Origin: Pseudomonas sp. HS6
GTDB lineage: Bacteria; Pseudomonadota; Gammaproteobacteria; Pseudomonadales; Pseudomonadaceae
Assembly: GCF_023375815.1 (NCBI RefSeq)
Contig: NZ_CP067412.1
Location: forward strand, 5,456,001 to 5,520,000
Direction: 5' to 3'
DNA: 64,000 nt
Position 1 is the stretch's first letter; the number at the start of each line of letters is the position of its first letter. The notes under the pieces are model-generated. The model searched no databases. It had not been told where the DNA came from and saw nothing but the letters and a program-made list of their open reading frames with translations. The translations under genes were made by a program, and so were the position numbers. Shown piece by piece: positions 15,940 through 27,329 of this stretch.

Positions 15940-18771
15940 ATGCAAGAAAGCGTGATGCAGCGCATGTGGAACAGCGCCTACCTTTCAGGTGGAAACGCTG
16001 CCTATGTGGAAGAGCTTTATGAGCTCTACCTGCACGACCCTAACGCTGTGCCAGAAGAGTGGCGCACCTACTTTCAGAAGTTGCCTGCCGACGGCAACTC
16101 TGCCACCGATGTTTCGCACTCCACAATTCGCGATCATTTCGTGCTGCTGGCAAAGAACCAGCGCCGCGCCCAACCGGTTTCCGCCGGCAGCGTGAGCAGT
16201 GAGCACGAGAAGAAGCAAGTTGAAGTGCTGCGATTGATCCAGGCCTACCGTATGCGTGGCCACCAGGCAGCCCAGCTTGACCCGCTGGGACTGTGGCAGC
16301 GTCCTGCACCTGCAGACCTGTCGATCAATCATTACGGCTTGACCAATGCCGATCTTGATACGACCTTCCGTGCCGGCGACCTGTTCATCGGCAAAGAGGA
16401 AGCGAGCCTACGCGAAATTCACGAAGCGTTGCAGCAGACATATTGCCGCACCATCGGCGCTGAATTTACGCATATCACCGATTCCGTGCAGCGCCAGTGG
16501 TTCCAGCAGCGTCTGGAAAGCGTACGTGGCCGTCCGACCTACTCCGCCGACATTCAGAGCCACCTGCTCGAGCGCGTCACCGCCGGTGAAGGTCTGGAAA
16601 AATACCTGGGTACCAAATACCCGGGCACCAAGCGTTTCGGTCTGGAAGGCGGCGAAAGCCTGATTCCGATGCTCGACGAGTTGATCCAGCGTTCCGGTTC
16701 CTACGGCACCAAGGAAGTCGTCATCGGCATGGCCCACCGTGGCCGTCTGAACGTGCTGGTCAACACCTTCGGCAAGAACCCGCGCGAGCTGTTCGACGAG
16801 TTCGAAGGCAAGAAGAAGGTCGAGCTGGGTTCCGGTGACGTTAAATACCACCAGGGCTTCTCGTCCAACGTGATGACCGCCGGCGGTGAAGTTCACCTGG
16901 CCATGGCGTTCAACCCGTCCCACCTGGAAATCGTTTCCCCGGTGGTTGAAGGTTCGGTTCGCGCCCGTCAGGATCGTCGTAACGACCCTACCGGCGAGAA
17001 GGTTCTGCCGATCTCCATCCACGGTGACGCGGCATTTGCCGGTCAAGGCGTGGTGATGGAAACCTTCCAGATGTCGCAGACCCGCGGTTTCAAGACCGGC
17101 GGTACCGTGCACATCGTGATCAACAACCAGGTTGGTTTCACCATCAGCAACCCGCTGGACTCGCGCTCCACCGAGTACGCGACCGACGTTGCGAAAATGA
17201 TCCAGGCGCCGATCCTCCATGTGAATGGTGATGATCCGGAAGCCGTATTGTTCGTGACCCAGCTGGCCATCGACTACCGCATGCAGTTCAAGCGTGACGT
17301 GGTGATCGACCTGGTCTGCTACCGTCGTCGCGGCCACAACGAAGCCGACGAACCAAGCGGCACCCAGCCTCTGATGTATCAGCAGATCACCAAGCAGCGC
17401 ACCACCCGTGAGCTGTACGCTGATCGTCTGACCCAGGGCGGTGTGCTCGACGTTGAGCGTGTTCAGGCGAAAGTCGACGAATATCGCAACGCGCTGGACA
17501 ACGGTCTGCACGTAGTGAAATCGCTGGTCAAAGAGCCGAACAAAGAGCTGTTCGTGGACTGGCGTCCGTATCTGGGCCACGCCTGGACTGCGCGTCACGA
17601 CACGCGTTTCGATCTGAAGACCCTGCAGGAACTGTCCGCCAAGCTGCTGGAAATTCCGGAAGGCTTCGTGGTTCAGCGCCAGGTCGCGAAGATCTACGAA
17701 GACCGTCAGAAAATGCAAGCCGGCGGCCTGCCGATCAACTGGGGTTACGCCGAAACCATGGCGTACGCGACCCTGGCGTTCGAAGGTCACCCGATCCGCA
17801 TGACCGGTCAGGACATCGGCCGTGGTACGTTCTCGCACCGTCACGCTGTTCTGCACAACCAGAAAGATGCTGGCACCTACATCCCGTTGCAGCACTTGTA
17901 CGACGGTCAGCCGCGCTTCGACCTGTACGACTCGTTCCTGTCGGAAGAAGCTGTTCTGGCGTTCGAATACGGTTACTCGACCACCACGCCGGATGCGCTG
18001 GTGATCTGGGAAGCCCAGTTCGGCGACTTCGCCAACGGTGCCCAAGTGGTAATCGACCAGTTCATCACCAGTGGCGAGCACAAGTGGGGCCGTCTGTGCG
18101 GTCTGACCATGTTGCTGCCGCACGGTTATGAAGGTCAGGGTCCTGAGCACTCGTCGGCTCGTCTGGAGCGTTACCTGCAGCTGTGCGCCGAGCACAACAT
18201 TCAGGTGGCGGTACCGACCACGCCGGCTCAGATCTACCACTTGCTGCGTCGTCAGGTGATTCGCCCGCTGCGCAAGCCATTGATCGTCCTGACTCCGAAG
18301 TCGCTGCTGCGCCACAAACTGGCCATCTCGACCCTGGAAGATCTGGCCGAAGGTTCGTTCCAGACCGTTATCCCGGAAATCGATGCCCTGGACCCGAAAA
18401 AGGTCGAGCGCGTTGTTCTGTGCAGCGGCAAGGTCTACTACGACCTGCTGGAAAAGCGCCGTGCCGAAGGCCGCGAAGATATCGCCCTGGTGCGTATCGA
18501 GCAGCTGTACCCATTCCCTGAGGACGACTTGAAGGAAGTCCTGGCTCCGTACACCAACGTCAAAAATGCCGTCTGGTGTCAGGAAGAGCCGATGAACCAG
18601 GGCGCCTGGTACTGCAGCCAGCATCACTTGCGCCGCAGCATCAGCAACCTCGACAAGTCTCTCGTACTTGAGTACGCGGGCCGTGAGGCTTCTGCTGCAC
18701 CTGCTTGTGGTTACGCATCGATGCACGCCGAGCAGCAGGAAAAACTCCTGCAAGACGCGTTTACCATTTAA
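15940..18771 (+). CDS. sucA: 2-Oxoglutarate dehydrogenase E1 component
   Basis: This 943-residue thiamine-diphosphate enzyme decarboxylates 2-oxoglutarate and succinylates the SucB lipoyl arm. Marks include the N-terminal E2-binding segment LSGGNAAYVEELYELYLHDP, VVIGMAHRGRLNVL, SSNVMTAGGEVHLAMAFNPS, the ThDP motif region GDAAFAGQGVV to NNQVGFT, and the C-terminal LLPHGYEGQGPEHSSAR. Length is typical. ATG 15940 follows a GAGGGTGACC segment. It starts the sucAB-lpd-sucCD part of the cluster, 270 bp after sdhB; no promoter of good quality was found in that gap, so read-through from sdh is likely. Confidence 0.98.
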   Translation: MQESVMQRMWNSAYLSGGNAAYVEELYELYLHDPNAVPEEWRTYFQKLPADGNSATDVSHSTIRDHFVLLAKNQRRAQPVSAGSVSSEHEKKQVEVLRLIQAYRMRGHQAAQLDPLGLWQRPAPADLSINHYGLTNADLDTTFRAGDLFIGKEEASLREIHEALQQTYCRTIGAEFTHITDSVQRQWFQQRLESVRGRPTYSADIQSHLLERVTAGEGLEKYLGTKYPGTKRFGLEGGESLIPMLDELIQRSGSYGTKEVVIGMAHRGRLNVLVNTFGKNPRELFDEFEGKKKVELGSGDVKYHQGFSSNVMTAGGEVHLAMAFNPSHLEIVSPVVEGSVRARQDRRNDPTGEKVLPISIHGDAAFAGQGVVMETFQMSQTRGFKTGGTVHIVINNQVGFTISNPLDSRSTEYATDVAKMIQAPILHVNGDDPEAVLFVTQLAIDYRMQFKRDVVIDLVCYRRRGHNEADEPSGTQPLMYQQITKQRTTRELYADRLTQGGVLDVERVQAKVDEYRNALDNGLHVVKSLVKEPNKELFVDWRPYLGHAWTARHDTRFDLKTLQELSAKLLEIPEGFVVQRQVAKIYEDRQKMQAGGLPINWGYAETMAYATLAFEGHPIRMTGQDIGRGTFSHRHAVLHNQKDAGTYIPLQHLYDGQPRFDLYDSFLSEEAVLAFEYGYSTTTPDALVIWEAQFGDFANGAQVVIDQFITSGEHKWGRLCGLTMLLPHGYEGQGPEHSSARLERYLQLCAEHNIQVAVPTTPAQIYHLLRRQVIRPLRKPLIVLTPKSLLRHKLAISTLEDLAEGSFQTVIPEIDALDPKKVERVVLCSGKVYYDLLEKRRAEGREDIALVRIEQLYPFPEDDLKEVLAPYTNVKNAVWCQEEPMNQGAWYCSQHHLRRSISNLDKSLVLEYAGREASAAPACGYASMHAEQQEKLLQDAFTI

Positions 18772-18813
18772 CGCCTTCGCGCACCTGAAACCGAATTTAA
18801 GGAACCACAGACA

Positions 18814-20037
18814 ATGGCTATCGAGATCAAAGCCCCCACTTTCCCGGAATCGGTTGCCGATGGCACCGTTGCCACCTGGCACAAACAACCGGGCGACGCC
18901 GTCAAGCGTGACGAACTGATCGTCGACATCGAAACCGACAAGGTTGTCCTGGAAGTGCTGGCTACCGCCGACGGCGTGCTGGGCGCAATCGTCAAGGGCG
19001 AGGGCGAAACCGTCCTGTCCGACGAAGTCCTGGGCTCCATCGTTGAAGGCGGCGCTGCTGCTGCCGCTCCGGCTGCCGCTGCTGCACCGGCCGCTGCCGC
19101 TGCCGCTGCTGCTCCAGCTGCCGGCGCTGACGAAGACGCTATCGCTGCGCCTGCCGCTCGCAAGCTGGCCGAAGAAAACGGCATCAACCTGGCTTCCGTA
19201 AAAGGCACTGGCAAAGACGGCCGTGTGACCAAGGAAGACGTGGTTGCTGCTGTTGAAGCCAAGAAAGCCGCTCCGGCTGCTGCGCCGAAGGCTGCTGCTC
19301 CGGCCGCTGCCGCTCCTGTGTTCGCTGCTGGCGACCGCGTCGAGAAGCGCGTTCCGATGACCCGCGTTCGCGCTACCGTGGCCAAGCGTCTGGTAGAAGC
19401 TCAGTCGAACATGGCGATGCTGACCACTTTCAACGAAGTCGACATGACCGAAGTCATGGCGCTGCGTTCGAAGTACAAGGACCTGTTCGAGAAGTCCCAC
19501 AACGGCGTACGCCTGGGCTTCATGTCGTTCTTCGTGAAGGCTGCCACCGAAGCGCTGAAACGCTTCCCGGCTGTCAACGCTTCGATCGACGGCGGCGACA
19601 TCGTTTACCACGGCTACGCCGACGTTGGTGTTGCTGTTTCCAGCGACCGCGGTCTGGTGGTTCCGGTTCTGCGTAACGCCGAACTGATGAGCCTGGCTGA
19701 AATCGAAGGCGGCATTGCCACTTTCGGCAAGAAAGCCCGTGACGGCAAACTGTCGATGGACGAGATGACCGGCGGTACCTTCACCATCACCAACGGTGGT
19801 ACCTTCGGTTCGATGATGTCGACTCCGATCGTCAACCCGCCGCAGGCAGCGATTCTGGGCATGCACAACATCATCCAGCGTCCGATGGCCATCAACGGTC
19901 AGGTCGTTATTCGTCCGATGATGTACCTGGCACTGTCCTACGATCACCGTCTGATCGATGGCAAAGAAGCTGTGACTTTCCTGGTGACCATCAAGAACCT
20001 GCTGGAAGATCCGGCTCGTCTGTTGCTGGATATCTGA
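18814..20037 (+). CDS. sucB: Dihydrolipoyllysine succinyltransferase (E2)
   Basis: This 407-residue E2 core protein has the lipoyl domain (1-80) with Lys43 in ETDKVVLEV, a very Ala/Pro-rich flexible linker (about 80-105), the E1/E3-binding domain (about 110-145, [20 protein letters not shown]), a second Ala-rich linker, and a catalytic acyltransferase domain ending with [12 protein letters not shown], where His378 is catalytic. It follows sucA by 42 bp with AAGGAACC before the ATG. Confidence 0.98.
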   Translation: MAIEIKAPTFPESVADGTVATWHKQPGDAVKRDELIVDIETDKVVLEVLATADGVLGAIVKGEGETVLSDEVLGSIVEGGAAAAAPAAAAAPAAAAAAAAPAAGADEDAIAAPAARKLAEENGINLASVKGTGKDGRVTKEDVVAAVEAKKAAPAAAPKAAAPAAAAPVFAAGDRVEKRVPMTRVRATVAKRLVEAQSNMAMLTTFNEVDMTEVMALRSKYKDLFEKSHNGVRLGFMSFFVKAATEALKRFPAVNASIDGGDIVYHGYADVGVAVSSDRGLVVPVLRNAELMSLAEIEGGIATFGKKARDGKLSMDEMTGGTFTITNGGTFGSMMSTPIVNPPQAAILGMHNIIQRPMAINGQVVIRPMMYLALSYDHRLIDGKEAVTFLVTIKNLLEDPARLLLDI

Positions 20038-20050
20038 TAGAAGCAGTCAC

Positions 20051-20112
20051 GCGCTGCAAGCTTCAAGCTGCAAGAGAACGCAGCCTGGCTTGCAGCGCGC
20101 GGCTTGAAGCTT
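20051..20112. repeat. Intergenic inverted repeat between sucB and lpd
   Basis: GCGCTGCAAG (20051-20060) pairs with CTTGCAGCGC (20089-20098), and AAGCTTCAAGC (20059-20069) with GCTTGAAGCTT (20102-20112). It looks like a copy of the AGCTTCAAGCTGCAAG-type short repeat seen in Pseudomonas intergenic DNA and lies inside the polycistronic unit, where it may set the relative amounts of E2 and E3 mRNA. Confidence 0.7.
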
Positions 20113-20134
20113 TTCGCTAAAGAGGATTTTTTGA

Positions 20135-21571
<1,437 letters not shown>

Positions 21572-21655
21572 GACACACAATAAGAAACCACGGCGGTACG
21601 GCCCGTCGTGAGCCTTGCGTGCAAGACTCACCGCGGAATGTCCGCTGGACGCAGC

Positions 21656-21695
21656 CTTGCGTAGCTGCACCGGGTATCCGGAAAGGCTACGCAAG
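21656..21695 (+). other. Perfect long-stem hairpin in the lpd-sucC spacer
   Basis: CTTGCGTAGC (21656-21665) and GCTACGCAAG (21686-21695) form a perfect 10-bp stem; the 20-nt loop holds two CCGG tetramers that can extend the fold. The 200-bp spacer 21572-21772 has no gene and shows further short repeats of CCTTGCGT. No T tract follows. It is probably an mRNA processing or stability element within the operon. Confidence 0.5.
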
Positions 21696-21772
21696 CAGCA
21701 GTCACAGGTGGCGCGGCACTCATCAAGAGCGCAGCGCCGAATGCGCAGTACCTAACGAAGACGGTAAAAAGC

Positions 21773-22939
21773 ATGAATCTTCACGAGTATCAGGGTAAGC
21801 AGCTGTTCGCTGAATACGGCCTGCCAGTTTCCACTGGTTATGCAGTAGACACCCCGGAAGCAGCAGCAGAAGCTTGCGACAAAATCGGCGGCAACGAGTG
21901 GGTTGTCAAAGCTCAGGTTCACGCCGGTGGTCGCGGTAAAGCGGGCGGCGTTAAGCTGGTTCGCAGCAAAGAAGACGCCAAAGCCTTCGCACAGCAGTGG
22001 CTGGGCAAGCGTCTGGTGACTTACCAGACTGATGCCAATGGCCAGCCAGTCACCAAGATCCTGGTTGAATCGTGCACTGATATCGCTAAAGAGCTGTACC
22101 TGGGCGCTGTCGTTGACCGTTCGAGCCGTCGCATCGTGTTCATGGCTTCCACCGAAGGTGGCGTGGACATCGAGAAAATCGCTCACGACACTCCAGAAAA
22201 AATTCTGAAAGCCACTATCGATCCACTGGTTGGCGCTCAGCCATTCCAGGGTCGCGAGCTGGCATTCCAGCTGGGTCTGGAAGGCAAGCAGGTTGCTCAG
22301 TTCGCCAAGATCTTCGTAGGTCTGGCCAAGCTGTTCAAGGATCACGACCTGGCTCTGCTGGAAGTGAACCCGCTGGTGATCAAGGCTGACGGCGATCTGC
22401 ACTGCCTGGACGCCAAGATCAACATCGACGCCAACGCAATGTACCGTCAGCCTAAGCTGAAGACTTTCCACGATCCGTCGCAGGACGATCCGCGCGAAGC
22501 GCACGCTGCCAAGTTCGAACTGAACTACGTAGCGCTGGAAGGCAACATCGGCTGCATGGTGAACGGTGCCGGCCTGGCCATGGGTACCATGGACATCGTC
22601 AACCTGCACGGCGGCAAGCCAGCCAACTTCCTCGACGTAGGTGGTGGTGCTACCAAAGAACGCGTTACCGAAGCATTCAAAATCATTCTGTCCGACACCA
22701 ACGTCGCTGCAGTACTGGTTAACATCTTCGGCGGCATCGTTCGTTGCGACATGATTGCCGAAGGCATCATCGGTGCAGTGAAAGAAGTCGGCGTGAAAAT
22801 CCCGGTTGTTGTTCGTCTTGAAGGCAACAACGCTGAACTGGGCGCTAAAGTACTGGCAGAAAGCGGTTTGAACATCATCGCTGCTACCAGCCTGACCGAC
22901 GCTGCTCAACAAGTCGTTAAAGCTGCGGAGGGCAAGTAA
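21773..22939 (+). CDS. sucC: Succinyl-CoA synthetase beta subunit
   Basis: The 388-residue ADP-forming beta subunit has the ATP-grasp fold at its N-terminus ([37 protein letters not shown]) and the C-terminal CoA-ligase domain with [16 protein letters not shown]. With SucD it makes ATP (or GTP) from succinyl-CoA. Its TAA shares one base with the sucD ATG. Confidence 0.98.
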   Translation: MNLHEYQGKQLFAEYGLPVSTGYAVDTPEAAAEACDKIGGNEWVVKAQVHAGGRGKAGGVKLVRSKEDAKAFAQQWLGKRLVTYQTDANGQPVTKILVESCTDIAKELYLGAVVDRSSRRIVFMASTEGGVDIEKIAHDTPEKILKATIDPLVGAQPFQGRELAFQLGLEGKQVAQFAKIFVGLAKLFKDHDLALLEVNPLVIKADGDLHCLDAKINIDANAMYRQPKLKTFHDPSQDDPREAHAAKFELNYVALEGNIGCMVNGAGLAMGTMDIVNLHGGKPANFLDVGGGATKERVTEAFKIILSDTNVAAVLVNIFGGIVRCDMIAEGIIGAVKEVGVKIPVVVRLEGNNAELGAKVLAESGLNIIAATSLTDAAQQVVKAAEGK

Positions 22940-23820
22940 TGAGCGTCCTGATCAATAAAGACACCAAAGTTATCTGCCAGGGTATTACCGGTTCGCAAGG
23001 TAGCTTCCACACCCAGCAAGCCATCGAATACGGCACCAAGATGGTTGGCGGCGTAACTCCGGGCAAAGGCGGCACCGAGCACCTGGGTCTGCCAGTGTTC
23101 AACACCGTGAAAGACGCCGTAGCTGCCACTGGCGCCACCGCCAGCGTAATCTACGTTCCGGCTCCTTTCTGCAAGGACTCGATCCTGGAAGCAGCGTTCG
23201 GCGGCATCAAGCTGATCGTCTGCATCACCGAAGGCATTCCTACCCTGGACATGCTGGACGCTAAAGTTAAGTGCGACGAGCTGGGTGTTATCCTGATCGG
23301 CCCTAACTGCCCAGGCGTGATCACCCCAGGCGAATGCAAGATCGGCATCATGCCAGGTCACATTCACTTGCCTGGCAAGGTCGGTATCGTTTCCCGTTCC
23401 GGCACCCTGACCTACGAAGCTGTCAAGCAAACTACTGACGCCGGTTTCGGTCAGTCGACTTGCGTCGGCATCGGTGGTGACCCGATCCCGGGTTCGAACT
23501 TCATCGACATCCTGAAGCTGTTCCAGGAAGACCCGAAGACCGAGGCGATCGTGATGATCGGCGAGATCGGCGGTTCGGCTGAAGAAGAAGCGGCTGCCTA
23601 CATCAAGGCACACGTGACCAAGCCGGTTGTTTCCTACATCGCTGGTGTGACTGCTCCTCCGGGCAAGCGCATGGGCCATGCTGGCGCAATCATCTCCGGC
23701 GGCAAAGGCACTGCAGACGAGAAATTCGCTGCTCTGCAAGACGCAGGCGTGAAAACCGTGCGTTCGCTGGCAGACATCGGCAAGGCCCTGGCCGAGCTGA
23801 CTGGTTGGGCTGTCAAGTAA
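22939..23820 (+). CDS. sucD: Succinyl-CoA synthetase alpha subunit
   Basis: This 293-residue subunit carries the CoA-binding Rossmann domain ([20 protein letters not shown]) and the phosphorylated His247 in [10 protein letters not shown]. It is the last gene of the TCA cluster, coupled to sucC by a one-base overlap and closed by a strong terminator 31 bp after the stop. Confidence 0.98.
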   Translation: MSVLINKDTKVICQGITGSQGSFHTQQAIEYGTKMVGGVTPGKGGTEHLGLPVFNTVKDAVAATGATASVIYVPAPFCKDSILEAAFGGIKLIVCITEGIPTLDMLDAKVKCDELGVILIGPNCPGVITPGECKIGIMPGHIHLPGKVGIVSRSGTLTYEAVKQTTDAGFGQSTCVGIGGDPIPGSNFIDILKLFQEDPKTEAIVMIGEIGGSAEEEAAAYIKAHVTKPVVSYIAGVTAPPGKRMGHAGAIISGGKGTADEKFAALQDAGVKTVRSLADIGKALAELTGWAVK

Positions 23821-23850
23821 GCCTCGCGCTTAGCTGACGCTTTACCAAAC

Positions 23851-23880
23851 AAAGGCCACCTTCGGGTGGCCTTTGTCGTT
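23851..23880 (+). terminator. Rho-independent terminator of the sdh-suc cluster
   Basis: AAAGGCCACC and GGTGGCCTTT form a perfect 10-bp stem closed by a TTCG tetraloop, followed by GTCGTTTCTG. Confidence 0.85.
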
Positions 23881-23986
23881 TCTGATGTTTATTTGACGAT
23901 GGCGATTTATAGGCTCTCGCCCAATAACATGCAAAAACGCGACACAGACACGTCGCGTATCGGATAGTTCGCCCTCAAACAGTGCG

Positions 23987-23999
23987 TTTGTCAGACAAA
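23987..23999. promoter_or_regulatory. Short palindrome upstream of brnQ
   Basis: TTTGTC-A-GACAAA is a perfect dyad in the 270-bp gap before brnQ and could be an operator. No good sigma70 pair was found nearby, and no regulator can be assigned from the sequence. Confidence 0.3.
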
Positions 24000-24149
24000 T
24001 TCGTTAGGCTAGCAGCCATTTTTGCGTCTGCCGCCCACAAGGCATGCAACGCGCTAAACGGGTCAGTCCCATACGGATTGACAGCATTTCCCTAACCCCA
24101 CAGGGAAATCCCCCTCTAAATTCCGATTCAGTAGTGTGGTATTTCCTTA

Positions 24150-25463
24150 ATGAAAGTTTTGAAAGGTCAGGACATCCTGGCACTTGGTTTTATGACATTC
24201 GCCCTGTTCGTCGGGGCCGGTAACATCATCTTCCCGCCTATCGTCGGTTTGCAGTCCGGGCCTCACGTCTGGATGGCGGCGCTGGGCTTCCTGATCACGG
24301 CGGTCGGTCTGCCGGTGATCACCGTCGTGGCGCTGGCCAAGGTCGGCGGAGCGATGGATTCCCTGAGCAGCCCGATCGGCAAGATTGCCGGTGGCGTGCT
24401 GGCGGCGGCGTGCTATCTCGCAGTCGGCCCGCTGTTCGCAACGCCGCGTACCGCGACCGTGTCGTTCGAAGTAGGCCTGGCGCCGCTGACCGGCGAAAGC
24501 CCGCTGGCGCTGTTCCTCTACAGCTCGGTGTACTTCCTGCTGGTGTTCTTCATCTCGCTCTACCCGGGCCGTTTGCTGGACACCGTAGGACGCTTCCTCG
24601 CGCCGCTGAAAATCATCGCTCTGGCGGTACTCGGCATCGCTGCGTTTGCGCTGCCGGCCGGTGACATCGGCGTGGCCACTCCGGAATACGTTGCGGCACC
24701 GTTCTCCCAGGGCTTCATCAATGGTTACCTGACCATGGATACCCTCGGCGCTCTGGTGTTCGGCATCGTCATCGTCAACGCGATCCGCTCCCGTGGCGTC
24801 GAGTCGCCGGCGCTGATCACCCGTTACGCAATCATCGCCGGGCTGATTGCCGGCGTCGGTCTGGCGCTGGTGTATGTCAGCCTGTTCCGTCTGGGTTCCG
24901 GCAGCCATGAAGTGGCCGCTGGCGCTACCAACGGCGCGGCGGTGCTGCACGCTTACGTGCAACACACCTTCGGTTCGCTGGGCAGCGGTTTCCTTGCGGT
25001 GCTGATCTCCCTGGCGTGTCTCGTAACTGCGGTTGGCCTGACCTGCGCCTGCGCCGAGTACTTCAGCCGCGTATTGCCGCTGTCGTACAAGACGCTGGTG
25101 ATCATCCTGGCTGCATTCTCGCTGCTGGTGTCCAACCTGGGCCTGACCAAGCTGATCGCGTTCTCGATCCCGGTGCTGACCGCGATCTACCCGCCGTGCA
25201 TCGTGCTGGTGGCCCTGAGCTTCTGTGCCGCCTTCTGGCATGAGCAGAGCCGCATCATGGGCCCGGTGATGCTGGTGTCGTTCGTGTTCGGCACCATCGA
25301 CGCCTTGAAAGGCGCCGGTCTGGCTGATTGGCTGCCGTCGCAACTGGCCCACCTGCCGCTGAGCGAGCAAGGTCTAGCGTGGTTGGTGCCGTGCGTGATG
25401 ACCCTGGTAGTTGCCGTGGTTTGCGATCGCCTGCTGGGCAAGCGCGCCGAAGCACTCGCCTAA
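24150..25463 (+). CDS. brnQ: Branched-chain amino acid:cation symporter BrnQ (LIVCS family)
   Basis: The 437-residue protein has about 12 membrane helices and the LIVCS-family opening [18 protein letters not shown], followed by the [17 protein letters not shown] motif. It imports leucine, isoleucine and valine with sodium or protons. The ATG lacks a visible Shine-Dalgarno sequence (preceding bases are GTATTTCCTTA), which is unusual in this window. It is monocistronic, with a strong terminator 45 bp downstream. Confidence 0.95.
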   Translation: MKVLKGQDILALGFMTFALFVGAGNIIFPPIVGLQSGPHVWMAALGFLITAVGLPVITVVALAKVGGAMDSLSSPIGKIAGGVLAAACYLAVGPLFATPRTATVSFEVGLAPLTGESPLALFLYSSVYFLLVFFISLYPGRLLDTVGRFLAPLKIIALAVLGIAAFALPAGDIGVATPEYVAAPFSQGFINGYLTMDTLGALVFGIVIVNAIRSRGVESPALITRYAIIAGLIAGVGLALVYVSLFRLGSGSHEVAAGATNGAAVLHAYVQHTFGSLGSGFLAVLISLACLVTAVGLTCACAEYFSRVLPLSYKTLVIILAAFSLLVSNLGLTKLIAFSIPVLTAIYPPCIVLVALSFCAAFWHEQSRIMGPVMLVSFVFGTIDALKGAGLADWLPSQLAHLPLSEQGLAWLVPCVMTLVVAVVCDRLLGKRAEALA

Positions 25464-25507
25464 GATTGCCGGGCCGCCACAAGCGGCTGTCGAGCGATTA
25501 AACAGAA

Positions 25508-25540
25508 ATGCCCCGTATCAATCGATACGGGGCATTTTTT
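25508..25540 (+). terminator. Rho-independent terminator of brnQ
   Basis: ATGCCCCGTATC and GATACGGGGCAT form a perfect 12-bp stem around AATC, followed by six T. Confidence 0.9.
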
Positions 25541-25603
25541 ATGGGTTTCAGGCAGTGTCTTTTTCCGTGATCCAGCGTCGAAGCAAGCAAAGCTTTTGTG
25601 CGA

Positions 25604-25688
25604 GAGTGGATCTGCTCGCGATGGCGGTGCGTCTGTCACATCTATTCAGAATGTGCCGGCGCCATCTCGAGCAAGCTCGCTCCCACAG
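25604..25688. repeat. Degenerate REP pair
   Basis: A damaged REP copy (about 25604-25627, GATCTGCTCGCGATGGCGG) faces an intact one (25660-25688, GAGCAAGCTCGCTCCCACAG). The pair is 30 bp upstream of the DUF599 gene. Confidence 0.7.
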
Positions 25689-25718
25689 GTGCCGCTTTCA
25701 TACTCCACAGGGAATTGC

Positions 25719-26456
25719 ATGTCATTCATCCAAGCCAACCTGATCCACCTGCTTGCCGCGCTCTGGTTCGTCATCTGCTGGGGCGGTTACACCCGTTATG
25801 CGACCTGGAAGGGCCGTGACACGGCGTGCCTGGCCAGCGTGTTGCACCTGTACCGCGAAGACTGGATGCGCCGCATGCTGCTGCGTGATAACCGCATCGC
25901 CGACACCAGCGTGATCGGCAACCTTGAGCGCAACGCCTCGTTCTTCGCTTCCAGCACGCTGATCATCCTGGCGGGCATTCTCACCGTGCTCGGCGCCTCG
26001 GAACGTGCGGTGTCGTTGCTGGCGGATATTCCGATGGTGCAGCAGGCTTCCCAAGGCATGTCGGAGATCAAGTTGCTGTGCCTGGCGCTGGTGTTTGTCT
26101 ACGCCTTCTTCACGTTCAGCTGGTGCATGCGTCAGTACAACTTCGCGGCGATCCTGATCGGCTCGGCGCCGATGATCGGCGAGCGGCACGTGTCCGAGCA
26201 GGAGCGCAAGGCGTTCGCTTCGCGGGCGGCGCGGGTGATTTCGATGGCGGCCAACCAGTTCAACTTTGGTCTGCGTTCCTATTACTTCGGCATCAGCATG
26301 CTGGCGTGGTTCGTCAGCCCCTGGCTGTTCATGCTGATGAGCGCAGGCGTGGTGCTGGTGTTGTATCGCCGCGAGTTTCATTCCGACGTGCTTGATGTAA
26401 TGGTCTATACCCCTACAGAGGCGCCATTGCCCGAAACGATCAAAGAGGCTGCTTGA
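25719..26456 (+). CDS. DUF599 family membrane protein
   Basis: This 245-residue protein has four predicted membrane segments (about 7-24, 72-90, 115-135 and 185-215) and the DUF599 features YATWKGRDTACLASVLHLYRE and NRIADTSVIGNLERNASFFAS, with an FGLRSYYFGISMLAWFVSP segment late. Function is unknown. The start ATG 25719 follows AGGGAATTGC; the open frame reaches upstream through REP sequence, which is not coding. Its stop overlaps the next start by one base. Confidence 0.82.
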   Translation: MSFIQANLIHLLAALWFVICWGGYTRYATWKGRDTACLASVLHLYREDWMRRMLLRDNRIADTSVIGNLERNASFFASSTLIILAGILTVLGASERAVSLLADIPMVQQASQGMSEIKLLCLALVFVYAFFTFSWCMRQYNFAAILIGSAPMIGERHVSEQERKAFASRAARVISMAANQFNFGLRSYYFGISMLAWFVSPWLFMLMSAGVVLVLYRREFHSDVLDVMVYTPTEAPLPETIKEAA

Positions 26457-26857
26457 TGAGTATTCCGTTCTGGTGTGTGTTTATCAGTGCGTTGTTGATC
26501 TACGTGGCGCGCATGCCCGTGGGCAAGGCCATGAAAGAGCAGGGGGGTTACAACAACCACTTGCCGCGTCAGCAACAGGCGCAACTCACCGGTTATGGGG
26601 CCCGGGCACTGGCAGCGCATCAGAACAGCATCGAAGCGTTCATCTTGTTTGCCGTTGGCGTGTTGATGGCGCATACCACGCAGACGGCGGGATGGCTGAT
26701 CGATACGTTGGCGATCATCTTCGTGATCGCACGAATCCTCTACTTGTGGTTCTACCTGGCGGATATTCCCAAGCTGCGCAGTCTGGTCTGGCTGATCGGC
26801 TTAGTGTGTTCATTGTTGTTGATGATTAGTCCGACTTTTAGAACTGTCTTGCTCTAA
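26456..26857 (+). CDS. MAPEG family membrane protein
   Basis: This 133-residue protein has four hydrophobic helices and the MAPEG family outline, including RALAAHQNSIEAFILFAVGVLMAH, where the Asn and Glu match the conserved family positions. Eukaryotic members are glutathione-dependent enzymes or leukotriene-pathway proteins; bacterial members are mostly uncharacterised. It is coupled to the DUF599 gene by a TGATG overlap, so the pair probably works together in the inner membrane. Confidence 0.82.
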   Translation: MSIPFWCVFISALLIYVARMPVGKAMKEQGGYNNHLPRQQQAQLTGYGARALAAHQNSIEAFILFAVGVLMAHTTQTAGWLIDTLAIIFVIARILYLWFYLADIPKLRSLVWLIGLVCSLLLMISPTFRTVLL

Positions 26858-26883
26858 CACGGCATTACCAAAAAATGACAGGC

Positions 26884-26918
26884 AAAAGAAAACCCGCACT
26901 TGGCGGGTTTTCTTTTTT
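26884..26918. terminator. Bidirectional terminator between the MAPEG and lipoprotein genes
   Basis: AAGAAAACCCGC and GCGGGTTTTCTT form a perfect 12-bp stem with A and T tracts on either side, suitable for ending both convergent transcripts. Confidence 0.85.
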
Positions 26919-26934
26919 GCCATCCAGAAGCGGC

Positions 26935-27171
26935 TTATTGCTTCTTGGCAGCTTCTTCTTGCGCTGCAGCGTTCGATTCGGCCTGAGCTTTGGCAGCTTC
27001 GGCGTTTTCTTTCGCTGCGTCGTTCACTTTATCCTGAGCTTTGTTCATGTCTTGCTGAGCTTGTTCAGCATGTTGGTTGGCATCTTGAGCTTTGTCCTCG
27101 GATTTTTTATCGCAGGCTGCGAGACCGAGGGAAGCGGTCAACATCAAGGCAATAGCTAAAGTCTTACGCAT
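26935..27171 (-). CDS. Small Ala/Gln/Lys-rich lipoprotein
   Basis: The product has 78 residues when started at ATG 27171, preceded by GGAG at eight bases. A lipoprotein signal ends in LGLAAC (Cys20). The mature 59 residues are almost all Ala, Lys, Asp, Gln and Glu, a long charged helix or coiled coil with heptad-like spacing, recalling OprI/Lpp-style envelope lipoproteins though without the C-terminal Lys linkage motif at a clear site (it ends AAKKQ). Asp at +2 and Lys at +3/+4 may affect Lol sorting. Function unknown. Confidence 0.8.
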   Translation of the reverse strand: MRKTLAIALMLTASLGLAACDKKSEDKAQDANQHAEQAQQDMNKAQDKVNDAAKENAEAAKAQAESNAAAQEEAAKKQ

Positions 27172-27329
27172 GGGGTGTTTCTCCTTATGGAAAATAACTA
27201 CTGGCCTTAAGAGCGCAGCCCCGAGGGTTAAGTTCCTCATTTCTCTCAGATATATAAGTTTGTTTTGCAATGGAACTTTTGCTGTTCTTTCCACTACCGG
27301 GAACAGTGACTAACAAGAGTAATTATCAA

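Noticed and set aside
16408..19947. A 1179-codon open frame on the minus strand across sucA and sucB
   Set aside because: It lies opposite two certain genes, has no ribosome site or family motif, and its length follows from the strong codon bias of highly expressed GC-rich genes, which removes antisense stops.
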